A DNA stretch of 64,000 bases from Catalinimonas alkaloidigena (GCF_900100765.1 NZ_FNFO01000011.1:267218-331217), one strand, 5' to 3'. Shown: positions 55,001 to 62,244, numbered from the stretch's first letter. The notes: a model not told the origin generated them from the letters alone. Program-made: numbers and translations.

Positions 55001-56297
55001 GCCGCTCCAGCGGGTGTTGAACCAGATCGAGAACATCGTGCTACAACAGCCTTCGCATCGGATGGCCGCGCTGCTCGACTGGAAACGGTTCCGCGAATTC
55101 TTCCCGCATCAGGTAAACGACGCCCGCTTTGCCCATCTGCTGAGTCAGGAAAGCCTGCGCAGCCGTGGGGGGAACGGGCAGGTTACGCTGGTCGATCAGT
55201 TGCTGGCCGCGTCGGGCGAAGCACAGACCGAGATGCTGCAGAACAAGCTGGCCGAGTCGCTGGCGAAAATTCTGGGCACGTCGGTCGATAAGATTCAGAC
55301 CGATATATCAATTTCCAAGATCGGCCTGGATTCGCTGATGCTCAATCAGTTTCGGAACTGGATTCAACAAAAACTGGAACTTAATTTCCCGCTGATGAAG
55401 ATCGCCAAAGGCCCGAGCCTGCTGGAATTGGCAAACCAGTTGTTGCAGGAACTGACGCACGAAGAGGCCGGGGAAGAAGCGAGTGTTGCGGTGGCGACCG
55501 ACGTGTCGGGCATCGCCGGGGAAGAGGAGCTGGAAGTGGTCGACACGTGGTTCATCCGCAACCGGACAAACACGCAAGACATCCAGACGCGTGTGTTCTG
55601 CATACACCCGGTAGGGGCAGGGGCGTCCATCTTCAGCCATTTCCTCTACCACCCACCGGCCCACACCGACGTGATGGCCATTCAGTTGCCGGGACGGGAG
55701 AATCGCCGGAACGAAACGCCTTACGAGGACATGCCACGGCTGATCGCAGACCTGGCGCAGGCCATTCAGCCATACCTCGACAAGCCGTTCGTGGTGATGG
55801 GCCACAGCTTCGGCGGGGTGGTCGGCTTCGAGCTGGTGCGCCATTTGCGCCGGCAAGGCGGTCCGCAGCCCATGCGTCTGTTGCTGACCGGTACCATTCC
55901 GCCGCACCTGACGCCACTCTGGCGCGAGAAAGAGTCGATCCGGGAAACGGCCGTCTTTACCAACTCGGAGGAGAAAATCCTTTCGCTGCTCAACTACATC
56001 GACGACGTCGACTTCCTGAAGCAGATCCTGCCGGTGATGAAAAAGGACATGCCGTTGATTATGAGTTACTATTACCACGAAGAGGCACCGTTCCCCTTCC
56101 CCGTAACGGTCTTCGCGGCCGATCAGGACGAAGTCGTGGAAATGGAGGAGATTCAGCACTGGCGCGACCAGACCACGGGCGATTTTACACTGGAAGTAGT
56201 AGAAGGCGATCACTGGTTCCTGAGCCGGAACCAAGAGCGTATTCTGGCCTGCCTCAGCGAGTTGATTCATGCTGAGCGTGCGCAGAATATCGCCTAG
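49014..56297 (+). CDS. Single-module fully reducing type I polyketide synthase (KS-AT-DH-ER-KR-ACP-TE)
   Basis: A 2427-aa megasynthase; the ATG at 49014 starts directly before the KS (IHKEPIAVVGIGCRFPG). Domains: KS about 5-427 (Cys178 in DTACSSS, EAHGTGTPVGDP, KSNMGHLEAAAG); AT about 535-835 (Ser629 in GHSIGE; VPFHSHH near the specificity loop); DH about 898-1185 (His932 in DHKVDGAIIFPG, Asp1100 in HPALLDAS); a linker or structural KR part about 1185-1440; ER about 1450-1775 (LNFKDVMNAMG; HSASGGVGLAAIQ); KR about 1795-2025 (TGGASGLGLEMA, Ser1929, Tyr1942); ACP with phosphopantetheine Ser2107 (GLDSL); TE from about 2193 (Ser2265 in GHSFGG). All catalytic motifs look intact. It should iteratively build and release a saturated or highly reduced acyl chain; malonyl-CoA as extender is likely but uncertain. 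A terminator follows at 56319-56356. Confidence 0.96.
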   Translation: MIHKEPIAVVGIGCRFPGDVHGASQYWAALQRSFDAITDVPEERWNLEAFYDPNPNVAGKTKSRKGGFVKNVDHFDADFFGLFPKEAERIDPQQRLLLEVTYEALEDAGIRLEDFSGSKTAVFMGVFMNDYWDIQIAHLQRDNITPHVPMGVSLTSIANRLSYVYNLKGPSVTLDTACSSSLVGVHQACRSIWSGESTQALAGGVNLMLRPESTIMMSKGNFLSPDGYCKSFDSRANGYVRSEGAGVVLLKPLSQAQADGDQIYALIRGSAVNQDGHTPEGFTVPSLEAQADMLRTAYQDAQVDPKEVAYVEAHGTGTPVGDPKETNAFGQVLSEKRTADEKLTIGSVKSNMGHLEAAAGIAGMIKLTMVLKNRQVPANLHFLKPNPNIPFDDYKLRVPTQLEDLPKEGTLFGGVNSFGAGGTNAHVVMQTYDAPTAQELPATDEGHDVHLFTLTARSREALRATAEKYVPFLEETPAALSDICFSAGTRRSAHPHRLSIAIRTKAELKASIEAFLRDETRPGMHYAEVTRETAPKVGFVFSGQGPQWYAMGQQLLQASPVFRETILEIEQHFAKVADWSLLEEMNRDEATSRVSDTRIAQPAIMAIQIALTELWKSWGVEPAGCVGHSIGEVAAAYAAGALTLAQAVEVIYHRSRGQNKATGAGKMLAVGLTLAEARKAIVGYEAVVSIAAINSPEMVTLSGDAEPLEAIAAALDKKDVFHRFLRVNVPFHSHHMNQLKDELIDSLVHLQPAAATLPLYSTVTGRREDGLHLTSHYWFQNVREPVYFTDAVQAMIDEGFDTFVEIAPHPVLSQGVQDLLKANQKEGLTVTSLRRKDDEAVVMMGSLGRLFTDGLALQWQKLATPGARYVKLPTYAWQKQRYWFETEAHRRERQGTTLHPFLVAKHQSATDAYRLLWDVRLDQRVFPYLEDHKVDGAIIFPGTGHLEVANAMAHASFPGTDFFLEDVHFESAVFLPDEGESPEVRMEVTSDEGTYVLCSRPRYSEDAAWTHHSRGKVNSFGDRFVKQTVSLDAVRERVTDPLSVSDFYVTLKEGGLQYGESFRCVQKMWRHGNELLSTISLSEKDLYGVEKYHVHPALLDASLHTILYFAQEQSDTGKGGIYLPVHIERFKVHQHPGHRLWCYVNLTEGNATYMHGDYCLFNEEGELVAEIQGLTCKYIEGSRGEQRDELYQGMYTYQWQLLEESELLATAKQALGTEPTNPAECTLLLADKGQVAMQLLRRFNAAHRSVALVMQSNQYQQLFGQHFEVDPLQQEDLEKVIRMVQAQGQPITRVVYLWGLDEAAAHELDTDAMAARQEQMALSAIQAVKAVVSQDIEPAFTFVTRGVEQLTEKDTQVNFAQGTLYGITRVMTNEYPFIPLRLIDLSAEWNEAELESLYDTIVEPKSLQKVRHTELALRGTQRYARRLEAVHQESAEQAATQRAEAIGTRYRAEVRDYGTFDRLAFRQAARPELAPNEVEIEVRAAGLNFKDVMNAMGLLSPEAVAGGIAEANLGLECSGVVTAVGCGVSDLRVGDPVMAWASNSFAGYTVAKRQCVVQKPENLSFEEAATLTVVYLTAYYSLHHLAHLEEGERVLIHSASGGVGLAAIQIARWRGAEVIATAGNEEKRNYLRALGVAHVFDSRDLRFADQILEVTNGEGVDVVLNSLTGKAIAQSIRCLAPFGRFVEIGKVDIYGDTKLGLKRFGENLSYHAVDLDRLMAQKPRLAQRMYRELADLLASEQIEALPFRTYPVSALSEALRFLSKGTHIGKVAVTMATQQVDVLPAETLSLPKDATYLITGGASGLGLEMAKWLASKGAQYLVLASRSGCKSDYDRQTIADLEAAGVCVRLPKVDITDEAAVRTMLAEVRALMPPLKGIIHSAAVLDDATLPNMDERRFHRVFHPKAMGAWTLHRATLHDTLDFFLTISSVSAIFGLPGQSNYSAANNFLDKLCAYRQAQGLAAASVNLGVLDTYAGMSKEGEHVLKVLGSQGWQPMPLQRVLNQIENIVLQQPSHRMAALLDWKRFREFFPHQVNDARFAHLLSQESLRSRGGNGQVTLVDQLLAASGEAQTEMLQNKLAESLAKILGTSVDKIQTDISISKIGLDSLMLNQFRNWIQQKLELNFPLMKIAKGPSLLELANQLLQELTHEEAGEEASVAVATDVSGIAGEEELEVVDTWFIRNRTNTQDIQTRVFCIHPVGAGASIFSHFLYHPPAHTDVMAIQLPGRENRRNETPYEDMPRLIADLAQAIQPYLDKPFVVMGHSFGGVVGFELVRHLRRQGGPQPMRLLLTGTIPPHLTPLWREKESIRETAVFTNSEEKILSLLNYIDDVDFLKQILPVMKKDMPLIMSYYYHEEAPFPFPVTVFAADQDEVVEMEEIQHWRDQTTGDFTLEVVEGDHWFLSRNQERILACLSELIHAERAQNIA

Positions 56298-56318
56298 CGA
56301 CGCCTGGAATAGACAGAT

Positions 56319-56356
56319 GATAGCGGGCGGGGACACTCCGTCCGCTATCCTTTTTT
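56319..56356 (+). terminator. Rho-independent terminator between PKS and phosphopantetheinyl transferase
   Basis: A 12-bp stem with one G-U pair (56319-56330 with 56338-56349) around a 7-base loop is followed by C and six T. It lies 21 bases after the PKS stop and ends 22 bases before the transferase start, so transferase expression must come from readthrough or an internal promoter. Confidence 0.85.
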
Positions 56357-56378
56357 CATCGATCAAGGCCCGACCGAG

Positions 56379-57104
56379 TTGACCATTTTTCCATTGACCC
56401 TACAGCGGACCGCCCGCACCTACCGCGGCGTGTTGAGTTTTGCCAGTACTGCGCACTTGCCTACCGAGCCGGAAGCGTATTTGCATCCGCTGGAATTTGC
56501 CCAGTACCAGACCCTGCGTATTCCGGCCCGTCAGACTTCCTTTTTGTTAGGGCGTTTTCTGGCCCGCCAAACGCTCCATACGTACCTGGGAGAAGCATCG
56601 CCAGACGTCTACCTGACGTCCGGGGTATTTCAACAGCCGCTGGTCGTCGGCACGCCGACTAGCGTGGGCGTGAGCCTTTCGCATACCGCCGACCAGGCCG
56701 CGTGTTTGGTTTTTTCGGAAGAGCATCCCATGGGTGTGGATCTGGAGCGCGTACAACCGGGCAATTGGGAAAACATCGGTTCGCAGCTCACGCCCCACGA
56801 AAAAGGTCTCTGGGATGGCAAAGAGTCGATGGATGCGTTTTACACCCGGCTCTGGACGGTGAAAGAAGCACTCTCGAAAGTGCTGCGCACCGGGCTGACC
56901 GTCTCTATGGAGTTCTACGAAATCGCCTCCGTTACCCGGCAAAAGGACCTCACGTGTTGCCAGTTCAAGCACTTTTTGCAATACAAAGCATTGACTTTTG
57001 CGTGGAACGCGTGTTTCTGCACGGTGGTGTTACCTGCCGAATCAGAGTATACAATGACTGAAGCGAGGGAAAAAATCGATCTGCGGCGCCGTTTGTATAG
57101 TTAA
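56379..57104 (+). CDS. 4'-Phosphopantetheinyl transferase superfamily protein (Sfp-like)
   Basis: A 241-aa enzyme that would attach the phosphopantetheine arm of CoA to the ACP of the upstream synthase (Ser2107). The first usable codon is TTG at 56379; no early ATG exists in this frame. Family motifs: VGVSLSHTADQAACLV, MGVDLERV (metal-binding Asp and Glu) and RLWTVKEALSKVL (WxxKEA). The length and two-part layout fit the Sfp/Gsp group rather than the ~120-aa AcpS group. It lies 81 bp after the PKS with a hairpin terminator between, which may keep its level low relative to the synthase. Confidence 0.92.
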   Translation: MTIFPLTLQRTARTYRGVLSFASTAHLPTEPEAYLHPLEFAQYQTLRIPARQTSFLLGRFLARQTLHTYLGEASPDVYLTSGVFQQPLVVGTPTSVGVSLSHTADQAACLVFSEEHPMGVDLERVQPGNWENIGSQLTPHEKGLWDGKESMDAFYTRLWTVKEALSKVLRTGLTVSMEFYEIASVTRQKDLTCCQFKHFLQYKALTFAWNACFCTVVLPAESEYTMTEAREKIDLRRRLYS

Positions 57105-57169
57105 TTCAACTTTATTGTCCAGTAAAAGCCGATTTTTTGTAGATGAATCGATGGTGATTAGAGGTAGTT

Positions 57170-57177
57170 TATGTTTG
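57170..57177 (+). promoter_or_regulatory. Putative -7 box of the GAF protein gene
   Basis: TATGTTTG is an exact TAnnTTTG match in an AT-rich 127-bp gap, 55 bases before the GTG at 57232. A TTTG at 57136-57139 is too far upstream to be its -33 partner. It suggests that the GAF gene has its own promoter. Confidence 0.45.
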
Positions 57178-57231
57178 TACATCTTTTTCTTACATCGCTA
57201 TATTATGACTAAGGTACTGTAAATCAATAGG

Positions 57232-58701
57232 GTGGAGAATCTCTATTTTCGTGCCAGTAACTCACTTCTAGTATTCACCCTAATTCTACAGTACATGGCC
57301 GCTTTTGGTACCTCTTTCCTGAGTGCCATCATTCACGGAAATGATAGTCTTGATTTGCCTCCCAAACTTCGCCGGAAAATAGGCCCTACCAACATTCTGG
57401 CTTTCTTATTAATTACTACCGTTGCGATACCCTTCGTAGGAATTTCGCTGCTCTATTATCCGTCCCTAGCCTGGATTCCGGCTGCCGGGGGCATTACCTG
57501 CGCGCTCGTGATTATGATGAACTACTGGGGCGGCATTGCCGTATCGCGCTACATCATCTCGCTCCTGCCGTTTTTTCTGGCTTCCAGCTACAACCGGATT
57601 TTGTGCGGACCCGGCGACGAGCCCATCACCAGCGTTTTTCTGGTAGAGTTCAGCTTTGCGCTGATTCCTTTTGTGATCTTCGATCTGGAAGAAAAGGTGG
57701 CACTGGCCATCCTGTGTAGCATTACCTTCCTGGGAATCATGACGTTTCCCATCACCAGCCAGTGGGTAACCCTAGAGGCCGATACCACCGTCATTCGGCA
57801 GGGTTGGGTCAGTGTAGTAGCCAACGCACTCGGTGTGTTGACAGGCTTTGGTTGCCTGATTGGCCTGGCCTCCATCAACAAACAGGCCGAAAAACAGGTG
57901 GAACAGATGCTGACGTTGGCGGAGGAAAAGAATACCGCGATGGAAGAAGCTTCGGAATCGCTGCGCCTGAATCTGGAACAACTCGAGGCCGCCAAAGAGT
58001 CGGAGCGCCAACGCAACTGGACCTCCGAGGGAATTGCCGCCGTCTCTGAAACCATTCGCACCCACCAAAACCAAAAAGACATTTACGATCGGCTACTGAT
58101 GCAGATCGTTCAGTACATGGACGTTAATCAGGGCGCGCTTTACATCGTGGAAGGCAGCGATGAGGACCTGCGGCTGAGCATGAAAGGCTGCTACGCCTAC
58201 TCGCGTAAAAAATACCGTGACTACTCCTGCAAACCCGGCGAAGGCCTGATCGGACAAATCTACCTGGAGCGGGAGGCCCTCGTAATGACCGAAATTCCCC
58301 CCCAATATGTAAAAATTACCTCCGGGGTCGGCGCGGCCACGCCTTCGTCGCTGGCCGTCATTCCGCTCAAGGTGAACGAAAGTGTGGAAGGCATTCTGGA
58401 ATTGGCTTCGTTCCGTGCTTTTGAGGAATACGAAGTCGAGTTTTTAACGAAACTAGGTGAGTCGATTGGCTCGTTCGTCCAGAGCCATCGGGTTAGTGAA
58501 CACACCCGGGCCCTCTTGGAAGAGACGCAACTTCAGGCGGAGATGATGCGAGCGCAGGAAGAGGAAATGCAGCAGAACATGGAAGAGCTGGCGGCCACGC
58601 AGGAAGAATACGAGCGGAAAACGCGGCAATACGAGAAGCAAATCGAAGACTACAAACAGGAAATCCGGGAGCTACAGCAGCTCATGGCCACCAAAGTTTA
58701 A
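57232..58701 (+). CDS. Multipass membrane protein with GAF domain and coiled coils, no output domain
   Basis: A 489-aa protein starting with GTG at 57232. Residues about 10-215 hold six or seven hydrophobic helices (SLLVFTLILQYMAAFGTSFL; NILAFLLITTVAIPFVGISL; LALLCS-type segments to GVLTGFGCLIGLAS). A first coiled coil covers about 217-270, a GAF domain about 285-430 (DRLLMQIVQYMDVNQGALYI; CKPGEGLIGQIYLEREALVM), and a long Glu/Gln-rich coiled coil about 435-489. No histidine kinase, cyclase, GGDEF or phosphatase domain follows. GAF proteins with this kind of tail are common in Cytophagales, usually with an enzyme attached. It may be a sensor that works through coiled-coil partners. A bidirectional terminator follows. 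Confidence 0.82.
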   Translation: MENLYFRASNSLLVFTLILQYMAAFGTSFLSAIIHGNDSLDLPPKLRRKIGPTNILAFLLITTVAIPFVGISLLYYPSLAWIPAAGGITCALVIMMNYWGGIAVSRYIISLLPFFLASSYNRILCGPGDEPITSVFLVEFSFALIPFVIFDLEEKVALAILCSITFLGIMTFPITSQWVTLEADTTVIRQGWVSVVANALGVLTGFGCLIGLASINKQAEKQVEQMLTLAEEKNTAMEEASESLRLNLEQLEAAKESERQRNWTSEGIAAVSETIRTHQNQKDIYDRLLMQIVQYMDVNQGALYIVEGSDEDLRLSMKGCYAYSRKKYRDYSCKPGEGLIGQIYLEREALVMTEIPPQYVKITSGVGAATPSSLAVIPLKVNESVEGILELASFRAFEEYEVEFLTKLGESIGSFVQSHRVSEHTRALLEETQLQAEMMRAQEEEMQQNMEELAATQEEYERKTRQYEKQIEDYKQEIRELQQLMATKV

Positions 58702-58718
58702 CGTAACAGCGAATCAGG

Positions 58719-58756
58719 AAAAAAGCCCGCTATGTTCGAATATAGCGGGCTTTTTG
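58719..58756. terminator. Bidirectional Rho-independent terminator
   Basis: A 14-bp perfect inverted repeat (58720-58733 with 58742-58755) with A and T flanks lies between the GAF gene and the convergent secreted-protein gene. Confidence 0.9.
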
Positions 58757-58790
58757 TTTATCCAGCTTACGCAACGCCTAGAGTAGAGCA

Positions 58791-61136
58791 CTAGTATTTT
58801 ACAATCCGTTGGATCGGCAAGCCTTCTGAGTGCAGAAAATAAAGTCCGGTAGGCAGATGCTGGACCGAGATTTCGGTTTGTCCTACCACCTCCTGTCGCA
58901 TGACTTCGCGGCCTAACGTATTGAAAATACGTATTGAATGAGAGCCGTCTGCTTCGACTGTGAGTACATCACGAACAGGATTCGGGTAGATTGACAAGGA
59001 GAAGTTTGTTGTAGCTTGTGCTCCAGAAGCTGATCTGACCAATGGACTGCTGTACGCATCAATCTGAATATCCCCCATCTTGACAGGAGTAGTTGGGTCT
59101 GCGTTATCATCTGCCCCGGATTGAGTGTCATAAACAACAACGCCTCCTGCATCTTGATCCCAAATTTTGACACGAAGCATGTCAGGAGCACTACTGCTGT
59201 GCAGATCACTGTCTATCGAAGAGATGAGGAATCCGTAATTCCCGCTACCGTTGATCTTGCCTGTGCCTTGAAAGATGGCATTATCATCGTTAATGGCTAA
59301 CCATTCAAAATCTTCACTCAGAAATTCGCCCACTGATGCAACTGTTAATCCTAAGTAGGTATACCCGGAAGGTACAGTATCGTCGGGCTCATCATAAGCG
59401 ACTAAAAAACCAAAATAAGCGGTTCCTGTGGAAGCTGGCGAGTCGGGGTTTGCATTAGAAGGAGAGGTGAACGAACCTGCACCGCTCACGGAACCTGCCA
59501 ACGGATCGTAGATAACGACATACTTATAGGGGTATGTATATCCTTCACAGCCCCCTTCAGTAGTGACATTGACAGTATAGACACCAGCAGTGAGGTAAGT
59601 GTGAGAAGCCGTAGCCGTATGACCCTCTAAGACTTCAGCCGGTTCGGTGGTGCCATCGCCCCAGTCAAAAGATACTCCTTCGGGTCTGTAACTCTCGAAA
59701 TAGGCTTCCAACGTGATTTCCGTATTTACGGATTGGGGGCCTGTTGGCGAGGCTGTAAACGAAGGCGGAATGTCGCAATTGGGTTGACTGTATTTGACGG
59801 TTGCGTAGTCGTAACCGTACCCTGAACCTCCGTTGCTGAAGCCAGTTACGTAAACGTTGTTTGCGTCGTCGGTAACTAGTGCCGCGGCTCTGTCATACGA
59901 ATTTGCTGGTCCGTCGTATCGTTTTTCCCACAACTGATTACCAGTAGAGTTATCGTACTTTACTGTTGCGTAGTCAAAACTACTAGTACTTCCCAGACTA
60001 AATCCCGTTACATAGGCATTGCCTGAATTATCAACGTCGATGTCCATTGCATAATCGGCACCGTTACCAGGACCATTGTAGGTATTAGCCCACTGTTGAC
60101 TTCCGCTACTGCCATTGTATTTCACAGTGGCGTAATCATAATCAGTACTATTGTCTAGGCTGTAGCCCGTCACATACACATCGCCAGCGTAATCTACGGC
60201 TATCGCTGTGGAAATGTCATTGTTACTGTCATCGCCATTGAACCGATTTACCCATACTTGAGTACCCGTAGTAGCATTATACTTAACAGTTGCATAATCT
60301 AACCCCGTGCTACTGCTGCCGTAGCTGGGGCCTGTCACATACACATAACCTGCATTATCGACAGCAACCCCAACACCTTGGTCATTGTTATTGCTGGGAC
60401 CATTGTAACGACTTGTCCATTTCAGGTTACCACCTGTGTCGTATTTTACCGTGGCAACATCGAACTTGGTGTTATTGGAGCCGTTCCAACTTCTACCTGT
60501 TACGTAAACGTTGCCCGAAGCATCCAGGGCCAATGCCGTAGCAACGTCTTGGTTCACATTGGGGCCATTGTAGCGTTTTACCCATAATTGGGTACCACTG
60601 GGACTGTACTTCACGGTGGCGTAGTCATAATTATAGGTAGTACCGCCGTAGCTCTGACCTGTTACATACACATTGCCTGCGTCGTCAACCGCCAGGGCCG
60701 ATGGGCTGTCATAGCCATTGATAGAGCTATAATTGTAGCGTTTAACCCAAAGCTGAGTGCCGCTGGCGTTGTATTTTACAGTAGCATAATCATAATCAGT
60801 ACTACCCCCATAGCTGTAGCCTGTAACGTATACATTACCCGAATTATCGACCGCTATCGCTACCGGACTATCGTCCCCGCTCTGTTCATAACGACTGACC
60901 CATTGTACCACGCCTTCTGCGTTGTATTTCACAGTGGCGTAATCGTAGTCGGTATCGTTGTCTAAGCTGTAGCCTGTAACATATACATTGCCTGCATCGT
61001 CGACCGTCAGCGCTGTCGCATAATCGTTACCTTCCTGTGCGTTGTCGTATCGCTCTACCCACTCTTGATTTACTTGTGCGTGAAGTGTAGCACTCAGGAG
61101 TAAGCTCCCTGTTAAAATGGTAATTTTATGCATCAT
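58791..61136 (-). CDS. Secreted SBBP-repeat / PKD protein with T9SS sorting domain
   Basis: A 781-aa protein with a signal peptide (ITILTGSLLLSATLHAQV). Residues about 24-450 contain eight SBBP-type repeats of 50-55 residues, each with a NVYVTG-like core and a DYATVKY strand, likely forming a beta-propeller. A PKD domain follows (about 460-545; VSFDWGDGTTEPAEV, HTYLTAGVYTVNV). A further beta domain leads to the C-terminal type A sorting module (IYPNPVRDVLTVEAD ... GLYFLHSEGLPIQRIVKY). The DNA is less GC-rich than the genome core. A small secreted-protein gene lies one base upstream on the same strand, so the two form an operon. Likely exported by T9SS to the surface; ligand unknown. Confidence 0.9.
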   Translation of the reverse strand: MMHKITILTGSLLLSATLHAQVNQEWVERYDNAQEGNDYATALTVDDAGNVYVTGYSLDNDTDYDYATVKYNAEGVVQWVSRYEQSGDDSPVAIAVDNSGNVYVTGYSYGGSTDYDYATVKYNASGTQLWVKRYNYSSINGYDSPSALAVDDAGNVYVTGQSYGGTTYNYDYATVKYSPSGTQLWVKRYNGPNVNQDVATALALDASGNVYVTGRSWNGSNNTKFDVATVKYDTGGNLKWTSRYNGPSNNNDQGVGVAVDNAGYVYVTGPSYGSSSTGLDYATVKYNATTGTQVWVNRFNGDDSNNDISTAIAVDYAGDVYVTGYSLDNSTDYDYATVKYNGSSGSQQWANTYNGPGNGADYAMDIDVDNSGNAYVTGFSLGSTSSFDYATVKYDNSTGNQLWEKRYDGPANSYDRAAALVTDDANNVYVTGFSNGGSGYGYDYATVKYSQPNCDIPPSFTASPTGPQSVNTEITLEAYFESYRPEGVSFDWGDGTTEPAEVLEGHTATASHTYLTAGVYTVNVTTEGGCEGYTYPYKYVVIYDPLAGSVSGAGSFTSPSNANPDSPASTGTAYFGFLVAYDEPDDTVPSGYTYLGLTVASVGEFLSEDFEWLAINDDNAIFQGTGKINGSGNYGFLISSIDSDLHSSSAPDMLRVKIWDQDAGGVVVYDTQSGADDNADPTTPVKMGDIQIDAYSSPLVRSASGAQATTNFSLSIYPNPVRDVLTVEADGSHSIRIFNTLGREVMRQEVVGQTEISVQHLPTGLYFLHSEGLPIQRIVKY
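59780..61070 (-). repeat. Eight tandem 150-165 bp coding repeats (SBBP)
   Basis: Within the gene above, the DNA repeats with a period of about 150-165 bp, most visibly in segments encoding VYVTG and DYATVKYN. Units 1, 2 and 6 share long near-identical stretches (GYSLDN-TDYDYATVKYN in 1 and 6), which suggests recent duplication or conversion within the array. Confidence 0.8.
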
Positions 61137-61137
61137 T

Positions 61138-61542
61138 TTACTTGGTTAAAGCCTGAAAATCTAGTTCAACGGTGATGTCCCGAACTTCGGGGAGAAGTTG
61201 CGGTTGGAAAAGTTCAGGGCGAGGCTTATTGCAGCTACCCTGTACCGTCTGCTTTGGTTTGAGAACGAGGTGGCGCGATTTCTCCAAGGGCAAACGCTCA
61301 CCCTGTGCATCTACCGTAAAGAGCGTGTAAGACAAGGCGGTCTTCTTTTTACGAGCATTGCTAATGCGACAAGCCACGTACTCAGGGCCATCGCAGTCTA
61401 CAATCTGGTAAGAAAAAGTAACCCCATGTTTCTTGTAGATCGTCTGCCACTTTTCTTTTTTGGGCTTTTGTGCTTTTTCAGCGCGCTGCGCCTGAACTGT
61501 GGTGAAGCTCAGCAGCATTAGGAGTAAAAGAGGTGTTTTCAT
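61138..61542 (-). CDS. Small secreted hypothetical protein, operon partner of the SBBP protein
   Basis: A 134-aa protein with a signal peptide (TPLLLLMLLSFTTVQAQ). The mature part is Lys-rich at first (EKAQKPKKEKWQTIYKKHG) and then beta-rich, with a Cys pair candidate (IVDCDGPEYVACRI) and GSCNKPRPELFQPQL. I do not recognise a family. Its stop codon is separated from the SBBP gene start by one base, so the two are surely co-translated and probably work together, for example as a stabilising or anchoring partner. Confidence 0.7.
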   Translation of the reverse strand: MKTPLLLLMLLSFTTVQAQRAEKAQKPKKEKWQTIYKKHGVTFSYQIVDCDGPEYVACRISNARKKKTALSYTLFTVDAQGERLPLEKSRHLVLKPKQTVQGSCNKPRPELFQPQLLPEVRDITVELDFQALTK

Positions 61543-62244
61543 AAAGACTAGCGTAGTTAATTGATATAAGAAAATAGGTTAGGAAGAAACGTGTTTATAC
61601 TGGCAGTATGGTAGTAGGACAAGCATTCAAAAATTGTTTTGGCCAAGGCATACGATGCTCAGCAACTATAAAAGCCTTTTACAAAACATCGGATAAGGGC
61701 ATCTGTGTCGTATAATTTTTACTAGCGATGTGCCTTATGCGATGGCGAAGTAATGGGTCTGTGAATTGATTATTCTCCCGGTGTGTAGTGAGCTCTGTAG
61801 AAGAGCAGGTATTAATGCATTGGCGCAATTACAGGCAAACCGAATGTGCCAATTATATTCTGACGTACTTCTTCTAAAGTCTACTTGCTACAGATAAAGA
61901 ATTGGAATGATTTTTCTTGTTTCTTATCGTCTTGATGATTAAGAGGTTATGTGGCTCATTCCAACTAGCGAGGCTCAAGGTACTACTATTTATAAGTACA
62001 AGTAAATACCTATTTTTAGGTATTTTGATGTAATCTCACCTCCTGATTTCCAGAGGTGTGTTCATGTTGTTTGATAGAGATGTTCCCTAAGCTGTCTTTA
62101 CATCCCATGTACGTTTACCATGGCGTTACTGTGGCTGAATGAAGCATTGTACGACACACTAACCCTGTATAGATAGGGCTGCGTGCTCAGTTCCTGTTGC
62201 GTTAGGAGAAAACTCGGTGCCGTGCAAATGCCTACCTTGCCGGC
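61543..62244. other. AT-rich 702-bp gap without a gene
   Basis: This is AT-rich sequence between the divergent SBBP operon and the TrmH gene. No frame looks coding and no tRNA arm pattern (GTTCGAA) is present. It contains a perfect 8-bp dyad at 62004-62025 (AAATACCT, 6 bases, AGGTATTT), and the AAATACC/GGTATTT words lie in a longer A/T run. It could be the promoter region for both flanks, a small RNA locus or a decayed gene. Confidence 0.4.
62004..62025. promoter_or_regulatory. Palindrome in the AT-rich gap
   Basis: A perfect 8-bp inverted repeat with a 6-base A/T spacer. It lies 219 bases before the TrmH-type start and 462 bases before the small secreted gene, and is a candidate protein-binding site. 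Confidence 0.35.

Noticed and set aside
49014..56297. PUFA synthase or NRPS/PKS hybrid
   Set aside because: There is one ACP, an integral cis-AT, a terminal TE and no condensation or adenylation domain; PUFA synthases have tandem ACPs and FabA-like domains.
59780..61070. Non-coding tandem repeat or CRISPR
   Set aside because: The repeats are in frame and encode SBBP propeller units within one secreted protein.
62004..62025. Riboswitch or intrinsic terminator
   Set aside because: The stem is A/T-rich and only 8 bp, has no following T tract of terminator type, and lies far from either gene; it is kept only as a palindrome.
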